Origin: Simmondsia chinensis
Lineage: Eukaryota > Streptophyta > Magnoliopsida > Caryophyllales > Simmondsiaceae
Assembly: GCA_018398585.1 (NCBI GenBank)
Contig: JAGTTD010000008.1
Coordinates: forward strand, 24,203,172 to 24,267,171
Reading direction: 5' to 3'
DNA: 64,000 bases
The notes under the pieces are model-generated. The model was not told where the DNA came from, ran no database searches, and saw only the letters and a program-made list of their open reading frames with translations. Positions 11,312 to 23,764 of the stretch are shown here, piece by piece; within the stretch, counting starts at the first letter, position 1, and the number at the start of each line of letters is the position of its first letter. A program made the translations under genes and the position numbers.

Positions 11312-12690
11312 TGTCACGATCCCAAACATAGAAAATAATGGACCAATGACTTATAAGCCAACAAGGGAACCAATGGTCATCGTAGGTGAAATACTAAGAA
11401 TATTATTCTAAATATGCTTTATAATAAAAATGATAACATAGGATACAATGCCTTGGAGTTCAAATCTCAAAACAAATGACTAAGACTTCCAAGAAGTAAA
11501 CATAATCCTATATAACTGAACTACTAACTCATAAAACGAAATAGAAAGTCTTCTAAGGTTGTAACCACTTCAAACATGTAGAAAGTAAGTCCCTTGAATT
11601 TCTCCATTTAGCTTACTATGCCTTATTTGAAATTGTTAAATAATAGGGTGAGCATAAAACTCAGCAAGTAACAAATTCATCAACAAATCAGGATCAAGCA
11701 TTAGTTAAGAGGCATGAAACATATCAAAACATAGCTGAAGTTGTTACTAAAAATTAATCCCAAAAAACTTAAGATCGCATCAACTAAACTCTTGGCCTTT
11801 AAGCCTCTTGGTTGTGGCTGCATATAACCCTAGCAAATGGGCTCAGAATTGGCTATCATAATTGGGTCCCTGGCCAACTACACGTTCAGAGGAACATTCT
11901 AAATAATGCACTACTAACAAAGATGGTATAATCCCTTCATCGAGAGCTCAAAGATGTCTTTCCCCATCATCGTAGCGCACAACCCACAAAACAAAGCATA
12001 AAAAATATATATGCATATTTGCACATCACATAACATGATTCAAATCATTTTTCCGAAATATCATAAATCAAAGCAATATAACATAGTCAATGTTAAATTC
12101 TATATTCCACAAACTTAGTCAAATATGTTTCATCTCATTTTAACTCCAAACACATTGAGGGTAAACATGTGGTGTACAAAACAAATATTTTGAGAATTTA
12201 AGAAGCTATTAATATAACAAACACTTAGAAGCTTTCACAAAAAGAGCGGAAGAGTTAACGAATAAGTTACTTTCTAGAAGAAACAAAGCTTTCCTCAATC
12301 CCAAGCCCAAACTTTGGCTATCTCTTCTCCCTCAATTCTTGTTCTTAGTTTTATTTTTTGATGATTTAAGAGAGGGGATGATAAGGGGTATTTATGGAAG
12401 GGCGTTTTAGGTCTTTAGGGTGCTTAAAGAAGTGGAACAAGGATTGATTGTCCAAGTCCAAGTTAGGGGCTTGATTTTCCAAGTTAAAAGAAGAGTTTTC
12501 TTGGTTAAAAAAAAAAAAAAGCAATTTCCTTGGTCTTGCTTGGTGGCTACTTTGTTAACAAGAAAGCTTCCATTTGTTTAAAGTTAAACGCTTATTTATT
12601 CAAGTATGGAGAGGTTTGAAACTAATAAAATGAGTGAACAATTTGGCTAGAAATTTCAACTAAAATTTGAACAACCACTTGTAGGTAATT
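11312..12690 (-). repeat. 5' LTR of gypsy A
   Basis: The repeat begins TGTCACGATCCC next to the primer binding site and aligns with 6327-7930. Its outer end is blurred: similarity fades near 12690, where the Tat-related sequence begins. It has no coding capacity. Confidence 0.7.
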
Positions 12691-12693
12691 TGC

Positions 12694-14120
12694 ATGGGGA
12701 ATACTTATATCTTAAAAATTAAATTCCTTACACTCCCTGCTACCACAGAAAAAGAAGAAGAAGAGATACCCATCTCACAATTAGTGAGAAAAATAAGAGC
12801 CAGGCTCCCTGTATCAAAGGTATTAGCCTTTATTAATTGGTGTTGTCGTTCATCTTTGTCAAAGAAGCTTCTACTAGGGTCTTTTACAACCATAGGAAGA
12901 GCCAAATCCATATTTTGTGGAGATACCAAATTCTCCATCTCAAGAGACTGCACTAGAGCCCCATGAGGATACTGAATCATTCAGCTCGGGTACTGAAGAA
13001 GAAGGTGATATGGATGTCTTAGTTATGGAGCCAATCGCAAGTCACCCCCTGAAGGTGTTTCATTCCCAGCTATCTTAAGCCAGGGCCTTATGCAAGCTCC
13101 CTTTCTACTCTTAGGAGGCCCAATCTCTACTAAAGAGATTTCTGAATGTAAAGGCCTCTCTGGTTTTCCAATTCTTGATGTTTCAAACCATATTTGGTTT
13201 TAACTTGCAAGCCCTATTCTCAAGAAGCTCCTCTCGAGGAAGGTGTGTCAGCGGCTGAAGAGCCAGCAATAGTTCCAATGGTTGAGACACCTATTGAAAC
13301 TTCAATGGCAGATGTATCACCAGAAGCTCCCATGGCCGTGATGCCAGTAGAGGCCCCTTCTTCACCTCAAAACGAGGCCATAGAGGTAAAGGCATTTCTT
13401 TTGACCTTGGTTGTCCTCCAAAGTCAAAATCTTGTCTAACTCTTTTATCATTGACCTTTTGTAGGTCACCCCTCCTAGATCCATTCCTTCCCCAAGGATA
13501 GGGGGAATGTCTTCTCCTTTAGAGAAGTTTAGAGCAAAGTGGTAGATTGGCTTTCCAACAACTGGACCAAGAATCTCCCAAACTCCAACTACTGAAAGAA
13601 ATCACACATCTCCCTATTTTAACCCTGACTGAGGGGGCCACCTTTCAAGAGGCTATTTCCTTGACAAGATCCCTAAAAGAAGATCCAAAGGTGGCTCCCT
13701 TTATTGCCAAGGAACTCAAAGTCCTTGAGGAGGTATTCTCGAAGGTGAACCAAGATGTCCCAGTCCTTCTTTAGATGAAATGGCATTGCTAAGATGCGAT
13801 TAGAAACCTTGGGCGTTCAACTAGCCTAGGTGGCCTACAATTATTATTTGAAGAGCTCCAAGTAGCAAGAAGGGTTAAGGACCATCAAGCTCAAGGGATC
13901 AGAAGTCTAGAAGATGAGATCCATCATTTAGAGGAGAGGTTAAGTCACCTTAAAGAAGAGATGCTCTCATTGAGACAACAACATACCTCTCAAGATTCGG
14001 TGGTTGGAGGACTCGAAGAGGCCAAAATGGAGGCTCAGAGGAACAAGCCCTTCAAGAAGAAGCCCTTTCACTTGATCGTGAACTGAATGACACAGCCAAC
14101 TAACTATTTTCAATAGAGGA
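12694..14120 (+). pseudogene. Antisense coding relic beyond the Tat integrase; unknown protein with coiled coil
   Basis: Between the Tat integrase (minus strand) and the lost 3' LTR, the plus strand carries several open pieces. 12694-12966 is Lys/Glu-rich. 13194-13439 is rich in Ala, Pro and Glu with PIETSMADVSPEAPMAVMPV-type repeats. 13547-13774 is LEU-rich and ends VLEEVFSKVNQDVPVLL. About 13835-14090 is a strong heptad coiled coil (SLEDEIHHLEERLSHLKEEM). The order suggests one gene, now broken by stops and frameshifts. Tat-lineage elements are known to carry extra ORFs, some antisense, in this interval (family knowledge). I cannot assign a function. It could instead be a captured host gene fragment. 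Confidence 0.5.
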
Positions 14121-14533
14121 ATTCTTAGTGAGGAGTAGGACTCAACTCTTTTGATAATTTTAGTCCTTGTAAAGAGATTTTGGCTGTACAACTTACTCAC
14201 TTGTAATTTTTCTTTTGTATGTAAGCCATGACCTCTTTCCACAGCTAATGAAATACACATTTTGTTCAATATGTCTCTTAGATTGGTAGTTCTTTTCTTT
14301 ATTTTTGTCTTAATTTAAGGATCATGAGGCTGATCCTCAAGACATTGGCATTGAAATTAAATCCATAGCTCTGGAAATCTATACTTAAGGACTTCCTTGT
14401 TAGAATCTCATATTAATGGCACATATTTTTTTAAGAACCTACGATTGATAGCCTTTGGGTGAGTCCTTCCATCTAGGTCTTGTAGCAAATAGGCATTACC
14501 TTCAAATACTTCTATGACTTAAAATAGGCCCTT
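14121..14533. other. Spacer between antisense relic and Tat integrase
   Basis: AT-rich sequence with no domain. On the plus strand it reads like a 3' trailer of the antisense relic, with T-rich and AATGAAAT-type signals. On the minus strand it is the tail downstream of integrase. Confidence 0.35.
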
Positions 14534-15600
14534 CTAGTTTGGGGACCATTTCCCAAAGACTCGATCCTTCTGCCCAATGAGTAAAACCACTTTCCTGATG
14601 AGATCTCCTAAGTCAAAAGACCTGGGTTTGACCTCTCTCTTGTAGACTTTGGCAACCCTCTTCTTTTGAGTTTCCAACTTATGAAGAGCATCAAGCCTCA
14701 CTTGGTCTAAATTAGTAAGCTCGTCCGTCATGGACTATCTCATATTCAAGTTCAAAAAACCTCCCTTGACGAGCTAGCTTAATAGACTGAACTGTTACTT
14801 CCATCGGGAGTACAACATCATGGCCATGCGTCAAATGGAAGGGATTTGTCCTAGTTGCATCTCGTTTAGATGTTCTATAAGGCCAAAGGGCACCTAGCGT
14901 CAATTCATGCCACTGCTTGTGATTATCTTCAATTATCTTTTTAATGTTGGCTTTCAAAATCTTGTTGGTTGATTTTGCTTAGCCATTAGCCTAAGCATAA
15001 TAAGGTGTTTAGTTCAAGAATTCGATGTTGAAACTCTTGATAAACTCCTTAACCTCAGCTCCTTTAAACACTCTACTTGGTCCATTGGAATGGTCTATAG
15101 GATACCAAACCTACATAGGATATACTCTTTGATAAAGTCAATCACGTCCTACTGATTGATATTTCTATATGGTTTGGCTTCCACCCACTTTGTAAAGTAG
15201 TTAGTAGCCACCAAAATATAAGAGTGTTGTTTACTGGAAGGAGGGTTAATCTCCCCTATGATGTCCATTGCCCAACCCCTAAACGGCCATGGTTTTACAA
15301 TAGCATGCATCTCAGCAGCAGAGACTCTTGGCACATGACCATGCCTTTGGCATGCTTTATATCCCTTGACATACTTTATGCAATCATCCATCATTGATGG
15401 CCAGTAGTAGCTATAACGCTTGATGATCCAATGCATTTTGTTGCCAGCTAGATGGGATCCACAGATACCCTCATGGGCTCCTACCATTACTAGCATTGCT
15501 TCATTTAAGTCAAGGCACTTGAGAAGCACTCCGCTACCATCCCTTTTATATAACTCGCTAGACTCACCATCCATATGGAATCTGTGAGCTCTCATTTTTC
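14534..15600 (-). pseudogene. Tat element integrase
   Basis: The segment 15149-15595 shows the zinc-binding part (HEGICGSHLAGNK...YYWPSMMDDCIKYVKGYKACQ) and the catalytic core start (FRGWAMDIIGEINPPSSKQH, holding the first Asp). Further along come a second-Asp region (PMDQ) and the third-residue region TPYYA-ANG-AKSTNK. There the expected catalytic Glu of the family's AEATNK is Lys. The frame continues through ILKANIKKIIEDNHKQWHE to the C-terminal domain. Several in-frame stops break it. An intact integrase would join element cDNA to the genome. Confidence 0.85.
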
Positions 15601-15668
15601 ATCTTTCGATCCTTAATGTGATCTTGAGGGTTCTTGAAATAATCCACCAAAGGCTTCCTCCAATACTA

Positions 15669-16275
15669 TCATTGACTTAGGACAGTTTGATTCACTTCAT
15701 AGTACTCCAAGTGTCTACTTAGCATGTCTTCACTTACAAGGGCACAGGATTGCGTTATATGAGTGGCCATGGCCTGAAGGAGACTGAAGCACTTGTACAA
15801 TGGACTCAATGTGCTCGATGTCATGATCCAAAACCTTAGTCTTAATGACCATGGTTTCTTCACACCAAGTTCTAGGCAATTTATACCCATATGCCGACTG
15901 AGCCAAGTCATTGGCAGCCTTGTTCTGTTCCCTGGGAATATGTTTAAACTGCACACCATCGAATTTGCTCAATAGCTTTTGCACTACTAATAGGTATAGA
16001 TTCGAGGTATCACTCAAACATTGAAATTCCCCTTTTACTTGGCAAATTACCAACTACGAATCCCCCTTGATGATAACATTGAGGACTTGCATTTCTAGAA
16101 GAGTTTGAAGGCCAATTATCATACTCTGCCATGTTGTTGGAACATTTACCCACCAAAGTGATAGCCAATTTAGTGATGATCCCGTCAATGGATTCTATCA
16201 CAATTCCAACTCCAGCACTTAAATTTATCCTTAAACTATCAAAGAACAGTTTCCAAGGAGCCGATTGTACCACTA
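15669..16275 (-). pseudogene. Tat element second (archaeal-type) RNase H
   Basis: The frame starting PWKLFFDSLRINLSAGVGIV and continuing to KCSNNMAEYD matches the additional RNase H carried by the Tat/Ogre lineage. The next frame, KFDGVQFKHIPREQNKAANDLAQSA, is its C-terminal part. The first Asp (FFD), the Glu of NMAEY and the Asp of AANDLA are visible. A frameshift near 16050 and stops interrupt it. Its position between the classic RNase H and integrase is diagnostic for Tat. Confidence 0.8.
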
Positions 16276-17730
16276 TAAGCTATTCTACCTATTCGTTTAA
16301 GCCAATATAGATGTTTGGGTGGTCAGCTAAAAATTCTACTAAAGCTTGTTCCTTTACTGATTTTTGTGAGACATAAACCAACTCAAACTGAAGTAGAGCC
16401 AAGCTCTATTTATTCACTCCCCCTCTTAGAAATGGTCTATCTAGTATGTACTTAAGGACATTTTTCTGGGCAACCACATATATAGTAAATGCTAAAAAAT
16501 AATGTCTTAGTTTTGTTGATGCATAAAACAACGACAAACACAATTTTCAATTGAGGAATACTTTAATTCACATTCATTTAGGCAAGGCTATGGTAGAACA
16601 TAACCTGTTCAAAATCTCGCTCATTGTCTTGTACTAGCAAACAACCAATAGATTCCTTAGAAGCAGAGACATAGATCTTCAAAGGCTTGCCCTGCTTTTG
16701 CGGAATAAGTACTGGCGGCCTAATCAAGTACTCCTTAATAGCCTCGAATGTTGCTTGATGTGGCTCCTCCCACTTGAAGTCCTTTTCAAACTTGAGTCTT
16801 AACAGTGGAGACAAGACTTTTGTTTTCCCTTCAATATTCGAGATAAAACGTCTTAAGAAGTTAACTTGCCCAAGGAAGCATTGAAGCTTCTTTTTGTTCG
16901 AAGGAAGTTTGGCCTGTCAGATGGCCTCAGTCTTATTAATATCCACCTCGATGCTCTTACCCAAAAAGCACAGTTTAATGGATGCATCTTGAGGTCATGG
17001 GCCCTCATTCTAAGGAATGCACCCCTAACGTCCTCCAAGTGTTTGACTTGGGATTTTGATTTGACAACGATGTCATCTATATAGACTTCCGTGGTCTTGC
17101 CAATGAGGTCATGAAAAATCATGTTTATGGCACTTTGGTAGGTGGCTCCAGTGTTCTTCAAACCAAAGGGCATAGCCACCCATTAAAACTTCCCTATTGA
17201 CCCAAGACACTTGAATGTTGTTTCGTGGGTATCCTTCGAAGCAATCATAACTTGGTAGAACCAACAGTAGCCATCTATAAAAGACAAAACCTCATGTCTC
17301 GAGGCTGAGTCAATGAGCACATCAACAATAGGCATTGGATATTCGTCCTTTGGGGTGACTGTATTTAGATCTCTAAAATCAATACAGACCTTGGTTTTGC
17401 CATTCTTTTTAATGACAGGGATAATATTTGCCAGCTACTTAACATACTTGGCAGTTCTGAAGAATTTGGCTTTTTAGAGTCCCTCAATCTCTCCGTTGAC
17501 CAAATCAATGACTTCTTAGGGACCCATTCTTTGGGCCTGAATGATGAACCTCGAGCCTAGGTAAATAGGAAGCCTATGCTCAACCACTTTTATGTCTAGG
17601 CCAGGCATTTCATGATGGTCCCAAACGAAGCAGTCCTTCAATTCTCGAAGTAAAGTTAGATATTGCTCTCTCTGCTCCTTAAAAAGCAGAGGCTTAGATA
17701 AGTAGGTCTTGGGTCTTCTATTGAACACAA
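16276..17730 (-). pseudogene. Tat element reverse transcriptase and first RNase H
   Basis: 17516-17728 is the N-terminal RT segment (CFVWDHHEMPGLDIKVVEHR). 16853-17179 carries the palm, MPFGLKNTGATYQ and VYIDDIVVKS, with both catalytic Asp of YIDD kept. 16578-16814 is the RT connection and start of RNase H (FKWEEPHQATFEAIKEYL...LKIYVSASKESIGCLL); the first catalytic residue there, normally D in YVxAS/YLxVS-type sequences, is degenerate. Stops and frame changes lie between the pieces, for example around 17200-17500. Confidence 0.85.
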
Positions 17731-18290
17731 ATTAACTTCAAGGAGGGGGTCTTAGACTTCAGCCCTTAGATCCTCCGTTTTGGCTGGTGCTACTCTTAAA
17801 TCGGAGAACTCCAACTCTTTTTCTTATGCTGTATGGACTTGGATCATTGAATGGTTGTTCAGTCCAAAGCTGATCCTCAGTGCGACAGGCCACAAGCCTT
17901 GCTAATGCTGAGGAAATGGCCTCTTGAGCCATTATTAGGAGGTCTTGGAGCCTCTACATTGGGGTTCTTGAGTGCTTTGGAAACCTCCTTCGTCAAGAAG
18001 GGCCCTCATATATCCCCAGAAGTCCAAGTCTTCAGACTCGACATCCTCTTGACTAACCTTAGCTTCAGTCAGTGGGCTGTCAAGGATGGCTATCTTTTCC
18101 TGCTGGTGGCAGATTTTGATGTTTAGAGGTCCCATGCCATCTTTGTAGAATTTTGCCTCAACGTAGTTGGAGCAAGCCAAGAATGGCCTGTTATCTGCCA
18201 TAACAACCTCATACTTGTCATGGTTCCAGACGATCAGCAACTGGTAAAGTTAAGATGGAATACAATAATTGGCATGTAGCCAATCCTTGC
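17731..18290 (-). pseudogene. Tat element protease-RT linker
   Basis: The minus-strand frame 17935-18240 reads WNHDKYEVVMADNRPFLACSN and an acidic tail, matching the linker between protease and RT of Tat elements. No catalytic motif is expected. Confidence 0.55.
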
Positions 18291-18294
18291 CGAG

Positions 18295-18834
18295 CTAAGC
18301 ATTGTAGCTCAAGGTAGTTTCCAGCACAAAGAAGCTTGTCAGCTTGGTTAAGTCGCCAATAGTTAAGTCAATCGGAATGACTCCTTCAGATTTGATATTA
18401 GCTCCAGGAAAGCCACAGATTGCCACATCTAAAGTGATTAAGTCTTCTCTAGACTTACCAAAGATCCCCAACATATATGAAAGTAACATGTTGATGGCTG
18501 CACGATTATTTACCAAGATCAAGTTCACCGAAATGCCATCAAATTTGGCCTTGATGTACAGGGGCTTGATGTGTTCATTGGCGGTATTGGGCCCATCAAA
18601 CATCATCTTCATTATGTCAAGTGAATCATCAGGCAATTTGGATGTTATAGCATTAACCTTAAGAGACAAAGGGTTGAGTGTACCTTTAGTGGCTGCTGCT
18701 TCAACCACAAGCTCCACTTGAGGCTCCTCATCTGATGCTATCACATCACCCTCAAGACCTTCTTGAGCATCAGCTACCATGAACTCCAAGGGAAGGAGTA
18801 AGACAATTCTGACATCAACCTTTTCAAGGAGCAT
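18295..18834 (-). pseudogene. Tat element protease, active site altered
   Basis: The frame aligns to Tat retropepsins: HIKPLYIKAKFDGISVNLIL, then MLGIFGKSREDLITLDV, then GVIPIDLTIGDLTKLTSFFV. The active-site motif, normally V-D-N-G-A, reads V-N-N-R-A. The catalytic Asp is therefore lost in an otherwise open 179-residue frame. This points to decay after insertion. Confidence 0.8.
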
Positions 18835-21800
18835 CTCAATTATATCTGGATCCCTTGGTCTGCTTCCTTTTCAAGGTTGTCAACCATGGATGTATCTCGA
18901 TTCTGTTGTTGAGGACTACCATTGGTTAACATGTCCTGTTCTTCAGGTTGGTCATTGAGATCAACCTTTGGGGTTCGAGATTCCTCCATAGGCTAGGGGA
19001 AATCTTCTTCGTGGAAATCATTCTTGTTGTCAGACCATGTTGGGTTGACACGGTCTAGAGGTTCCACTAAGTTAATGCTGAAAGGGGAGTACTCCTCCTA
19101 GTCCTCAGCAGATTTCAGCACTAGGGGGTCCTTGGCAAGTAGATCCCACCAAGATTCTCGCTCTTCAGATGATGAGGAACTAGCCCATCTCTAGAAGCTT
19201 CTTGCTAGCTAGCCCTTTTCCTGTATCAAAAGGTTTGGAATCAGCCATTGGATCATTAAGATCCTTATGCTTGGTTTGCTTGCCCTTTTGGACCTTGGCC
19301 TCTTCTTGAGAGAGCCTGGCAAAGTAGGAATCAAGCGCAATCCTTCGTTGAGCTGCCTTTTTGGGCAGCTACCTTTTTTTCTTGGCTCGAGTAAGGTTGG
19401 AAGGATTAACTGCCTCTTGATCGAGGTGATTCCTCCTCCAAACATTGCCAAACCTAACACCAAAAGGTTGATATCCTGACTGCTGTGGTGCCAGATTGTT
19501 GTGTCCACGTCCAATAAGGTATGCTTTAGATTCTTCTTAGGATGCCTTGTCCTCATGATGATTTGAGTCTTCGATAGAGAACCTCGAGAAAGCCCTGACG
19601 ATGATGTCTTTATTGAAGGACCTAGCTTTTTCTTTGGAAAAAGGTTCATCTTCTTCATCTCGATGCCAGCTTATGACCACAACCGCCCACAAAGATCATG
19701 GGTGAGGGTAGGAGTTTCCTTGATGCCTATTGCTTAGAAGTGAAGACTGTCTGCAAATGGACATATGTGAAAATTGCAATGGCTAACTCTTCTTCCTTAA
19801 AGAGGAGGACGGTACCTTCCTCTAATTGCTTCATTATGAACCTTCTGAACGCTTCACAATCGCGTGTAGAGTGTTTGTGATGTGCCATTTACAACAATCT
19901 TCTGGCAATCTCAACGTGGTTCAGGGGAAACTTAGTGTTCCTAATTCGAGCAGCTTGTCCAACAAAGCATTGGCCACAACCATGCCATCTTTGTCTACAT
20001 TCATCTTGCATAGAGATCTGCCATTAGTTTGGCTGGTATGGGGATGATAAGGCTTTACTACCTTTACTACATTGACCTAGGCAGGACTAGGGAAGAGGTC
20101 TTTATCGACGCCCATCTGCCTTTCTCACCAGAAATCTATTCCCTTGCTTCTATGGCATCCTGAACCACGTTTCTAAATATCACGTAGTTCTTCGTTGAAT
20201 GAGTCAATGAATTGTGCCACTTATAGTACACCTTTCCCATTTTAGAGTTGGGATCAAGTTTTCTGTGTTTACCCCTAATCTTGAGTTTGTCATTTTCCTC
20301 AAGCCAATCGAATATTACATCGGCTCTAGAAAGGTCAAACAAATATTTTCTCAAGTCTTGGGACTGATAAGACTTCCTGGCCTTAATATCCTTCTTGATC
20401 AAAGGATTACAAACCATAGAAGGTCCTTTGACGTATTCAGGAATGTCAATCTCGTACGTAGGATCTTCTTCCTCTTCTATTAAGTCGTGCACGTAAGTCC
20501 CTTACATGCTATTTTTCTTAAGGCTTTCTTCTTTTAAGACAACCTCGTATCTAATAGCACTTTCTGCCAGCTGAAGAAGCGTCATAAAGTTAGGACCTTC
20601 AAATTTCTTCTTGAATTCAATATCCAAGCCGTTTTGGTCTAGCTTAGCATACTCAAGTTTAGGAAGGGTTACAGTGCATTTTAACCTGGCTTTCTTGAAC
20701 TGGTTAATACAGTCTTCCACCGACTCGCCTGGCTTCTGTCTCATTCGAGCCAAGTCTATGTACTACTAGAAAGCGATCCCAGTTAATGAGCTAGGTAACA
20801 GCCTAATTTGAGATATAGATTGTCTATTGCTTCTCTACATTGGCAATTATATCTTGCCAAGTGCTCAAGGGAAAAAACAGTCCCTTCCCCTAAAAAAAGG
20901 GTAACCTCAAGGATCTTGTATCCTAAAGGAAAAGGGTAATCCCTGTTTATGTAGTCAGGTTAAGGTTTACTATACAAGGGTTTGTTGATCCTTAAAAGAC
21001 CCGGCCCATACATTTGCTAAATGAGGGTGACCAATTGGTCCTAGAAGGGTAAGTTAGGCACATGATTATACGCCTTCCACTGCCTTCTAAGTGGTTGAGG
21101 ATCTCGAGGGGGGTCTGCAGGACACCCCTAAGCACTTGCCACAATCGGGTGTGGGAATGGTTGTTGCCTCGCAAACCCTAGGTATCATAATGGCCATGCA
21201 CTTGATTAGCCATGAAGTATGTCCCAACAAGACCTGGGTTACATGGCATGCCAGGAAGCACACCAATGTTTGCAGGCTGGTGGTTCATCCTTGCCTGATT
21301 AATCCTAAGTCTTGATATTGAGGAAGTGGGTTGTTATTTTTCCCCCAAATATTATAAGTATGAAGAGGTCTAGGATGAAAAGTTTGGTTCTCGAATGTAG
21401 GGACATGGCATTGCATTCCTACTTCAAGGCCTTGAGTGGGCCTCGGGCAACCTCTACGACCCGAGGGGGGTACGAACGGTTATGCTCCCCTGTCTCAAGG
21501 ATAGGTAACACCGGCGCATTAGCATTGAGGTCCCTCATGGTCATAGAAAAACTCTGATTCAAAGGCCCAACAGCTCCAAGGGGCACATTGTCGTTTCTAT
21601 GGCTAGAGTCTATGTGTGTAACACTTGGGTTGGCCACAGTTGGGTTTTCCGTTCTCTTAAGGACATTATAGTCAACCTGAGCAGCTAGTAACCGCGAGCT
21701 TAAGGGCATCATGCGAGGATATCCAGCTAGTACTGGTGGAAGAGGTACAGGCCTAAAATGCCTGACATCCTCCCTAACTGCTTGGACCAAGCCATTACGA

Positions 21801-22419
21801 GTCTCACTGTCTAACCAAGATCGATTCAACTTCAACCACCATCTGTCTAGCCATGTCCTTAGCAATAAGGGTAGCAGTAGAAGACAAGGTTGAGTTCATT
21901 GCAACTACGACTCCATTAGTTTCTTTATCAAGCCTTTCATTCATAGAAGTTCCAACGTCGTTAATTACAGCTTTCATGGTGGAAGAGTTTTCACGCTAAG
22001 CCACTAGATTGCGCTTTGTTTCAGCATGTTGTCTCTCGAAGGCTTCTCTTATTGTTTGTTGGACTCTTTGGTCCACAATCTCTAAACGACGTCTGAGCAT
22101 AGTCATGAAACTGCCCAATACGTTCATCTTCTGGGATGTTATCATCACCACCACTTTTGCTGCTGTGGCTTTAACTTGGTTCATCCCTTCGAGATATGGG
22201 ACTTTGTTCAAGAGGACACTCAAGTGGGGATCCAACCAAGGCCAATCCTTCTGGTTCCTTATGCTCAAGGGCACTAGACCTCCTGGTCCTAACCATTGGC
22301 GAATGGTCGGCAATTACATTTTTGTTATCCATGATGGGCTCAAGACAATGAAGTCTCGTTTCAAGCCTCCCACTTTGGTCTTCGAAAGGCGTGTTTGCTC
22401 TATTTTGTTTCAAGTTCCG
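18835..22419 (-). pseudogene. Tat element gag region
   Basis: The recognisable core is 20502-20753 (RQKPGESVEDCINQFKKARL...NGLDIEFKKKFEG) followed by 20136-20492 (LFDLSRADVIFDWLEENDKL...GKVYYKWHNSLTHSTKNYVI), typical of Tat/Ogre gag C-terminal halves. Pieces upstream (21419-21865, 21996-22313) are N-terminal gag or leader, with charged and helical segments. 19209-19658 lies between gag and protease. Many stops and frameshifts are present. Confidence 0.7.
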
Positions 22420-23764
22420 TGTGTGTGGTCACCGTAAATGTAAAAACAAAACAAACGTGCAAAAGGGAATCACCGCGACTAGGGAGTGAGCCTAATTACA
22501 AACCGCACGTCTTTGACCTCAACCACTCACCATTTTCGAAGAAAAGGTTGTGATATGTTGGTGTATCTGACTTCAATTATACTGTGAGTTCTGCTTACCC
22601 TTTAACTAAAAAGACTTTGTTAAATATTTTTGTAGATTTTTTAATGTATTTTTATGATAGAAAATTAAAGGATATGAACCTAATTCAAGTGGCAGTTACA
22701 GTGACGGAGCAGGGCCCACAGACACCTTTCCTTATACACTTAAAAGTTAGGAATTGGGATGGAGACAAACCCACGAGCTAAGCAATCCACTTACAAGCCC
22801 GAGTTAATTACGTCTTTATACCTGGCACCCTTGACTTATAATAACTCGAATGAGTTCAGGTCTAACAAGATTAAGACGGAGCAAACTGTATTCAAGTCAA
22901 CAGATTAGGACCGACGCAATCATGGGACGAGCTTTGGCCGTCAAAGCCCTAATCAATGGCATGAACATAAGTTCACCTAACTTATTAAGCAGTGACAATA
23001 GTGTTAAGACCAACGCAATCAAGGGACAAACCTTGGTCATCAAAGCCGTAAACTAAAGCCTCAAATATCAACTTGTCGATTTGTGGGAATAGATTAAAAC
23101 TAAAAATTCATACCTGAAGCCTGAGCATTGTATTACTATGAAAGTAAGTACAATAGAGATCTACATTATGCTACTCCTAAGGAAAAAGCACACGTGTGCT
23201 ATACAAGAAAACTTGAAGAAGTTTGTAATGAGTGTGTGTACTACTTTGAACTTATGCAGAGTTCTTTATTTATAAATAACTGAAAATAACGGCTACTCCT
23301 ATTTCTGCTGCAACTTTACCCCCATCTGGACATTAAGCTTCTTCTTTGCGCGCCAATCTTCGATGAAAGTGTCCTGAATTCAGTATTAGAGGAAAATCCT
23401 TGGTGCCCAAGTCTGTAATCTTAGCGAAAGTCCCTTTTAGAAACCCCATGTTTTCTTGATTTAAGCTTAACGCCTAAGTAACTGAAATTGCGCTCCAAGT
23501 AACTGCCTCGAGCCTGGAAACCACCTGCCTTGTAGCCTTCCTGATAGTCTCTCGAGCTCGAGATCACTTCACCCGTTCACCGTCTCGAGCCTCGAGTGGT
23601 TATACCCCTATCAAGGGTAATAATTCTGTTAGAATGCTGGGCTCGAGACACCATTATCTTAGCACTTAAAGGCTTAATTCACCTCAAGGAAAGCCTCACA
23701 TGTTAAGTACGTGGCACTTTGCCAAAATGGCATTTTCCCAACCCTTTGAAATTAGGGTGTAAAC
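22420..23764 (-). repeat. Tat element 5' LTR
   Basis: The block lies immediately outside gag. On the minus strand it begins TGTTTACACCCTAA (ending at 23764) and ends ACCACACACA near 22420, giving TG...CA termini. A TATA-like TTTATAAATA lies near 23268. No matching 3' LTR was found at the other end of the element. Its outer edge abuts a plus-strand copia RT without a gap. Confidence 0.55.

Noticed and set aside
12600..12720. 3' LTR of the Tat element
   Set aside because: The start expected from the 5' LTR (complement of TGTTTACACCC) was not found here or nearby.
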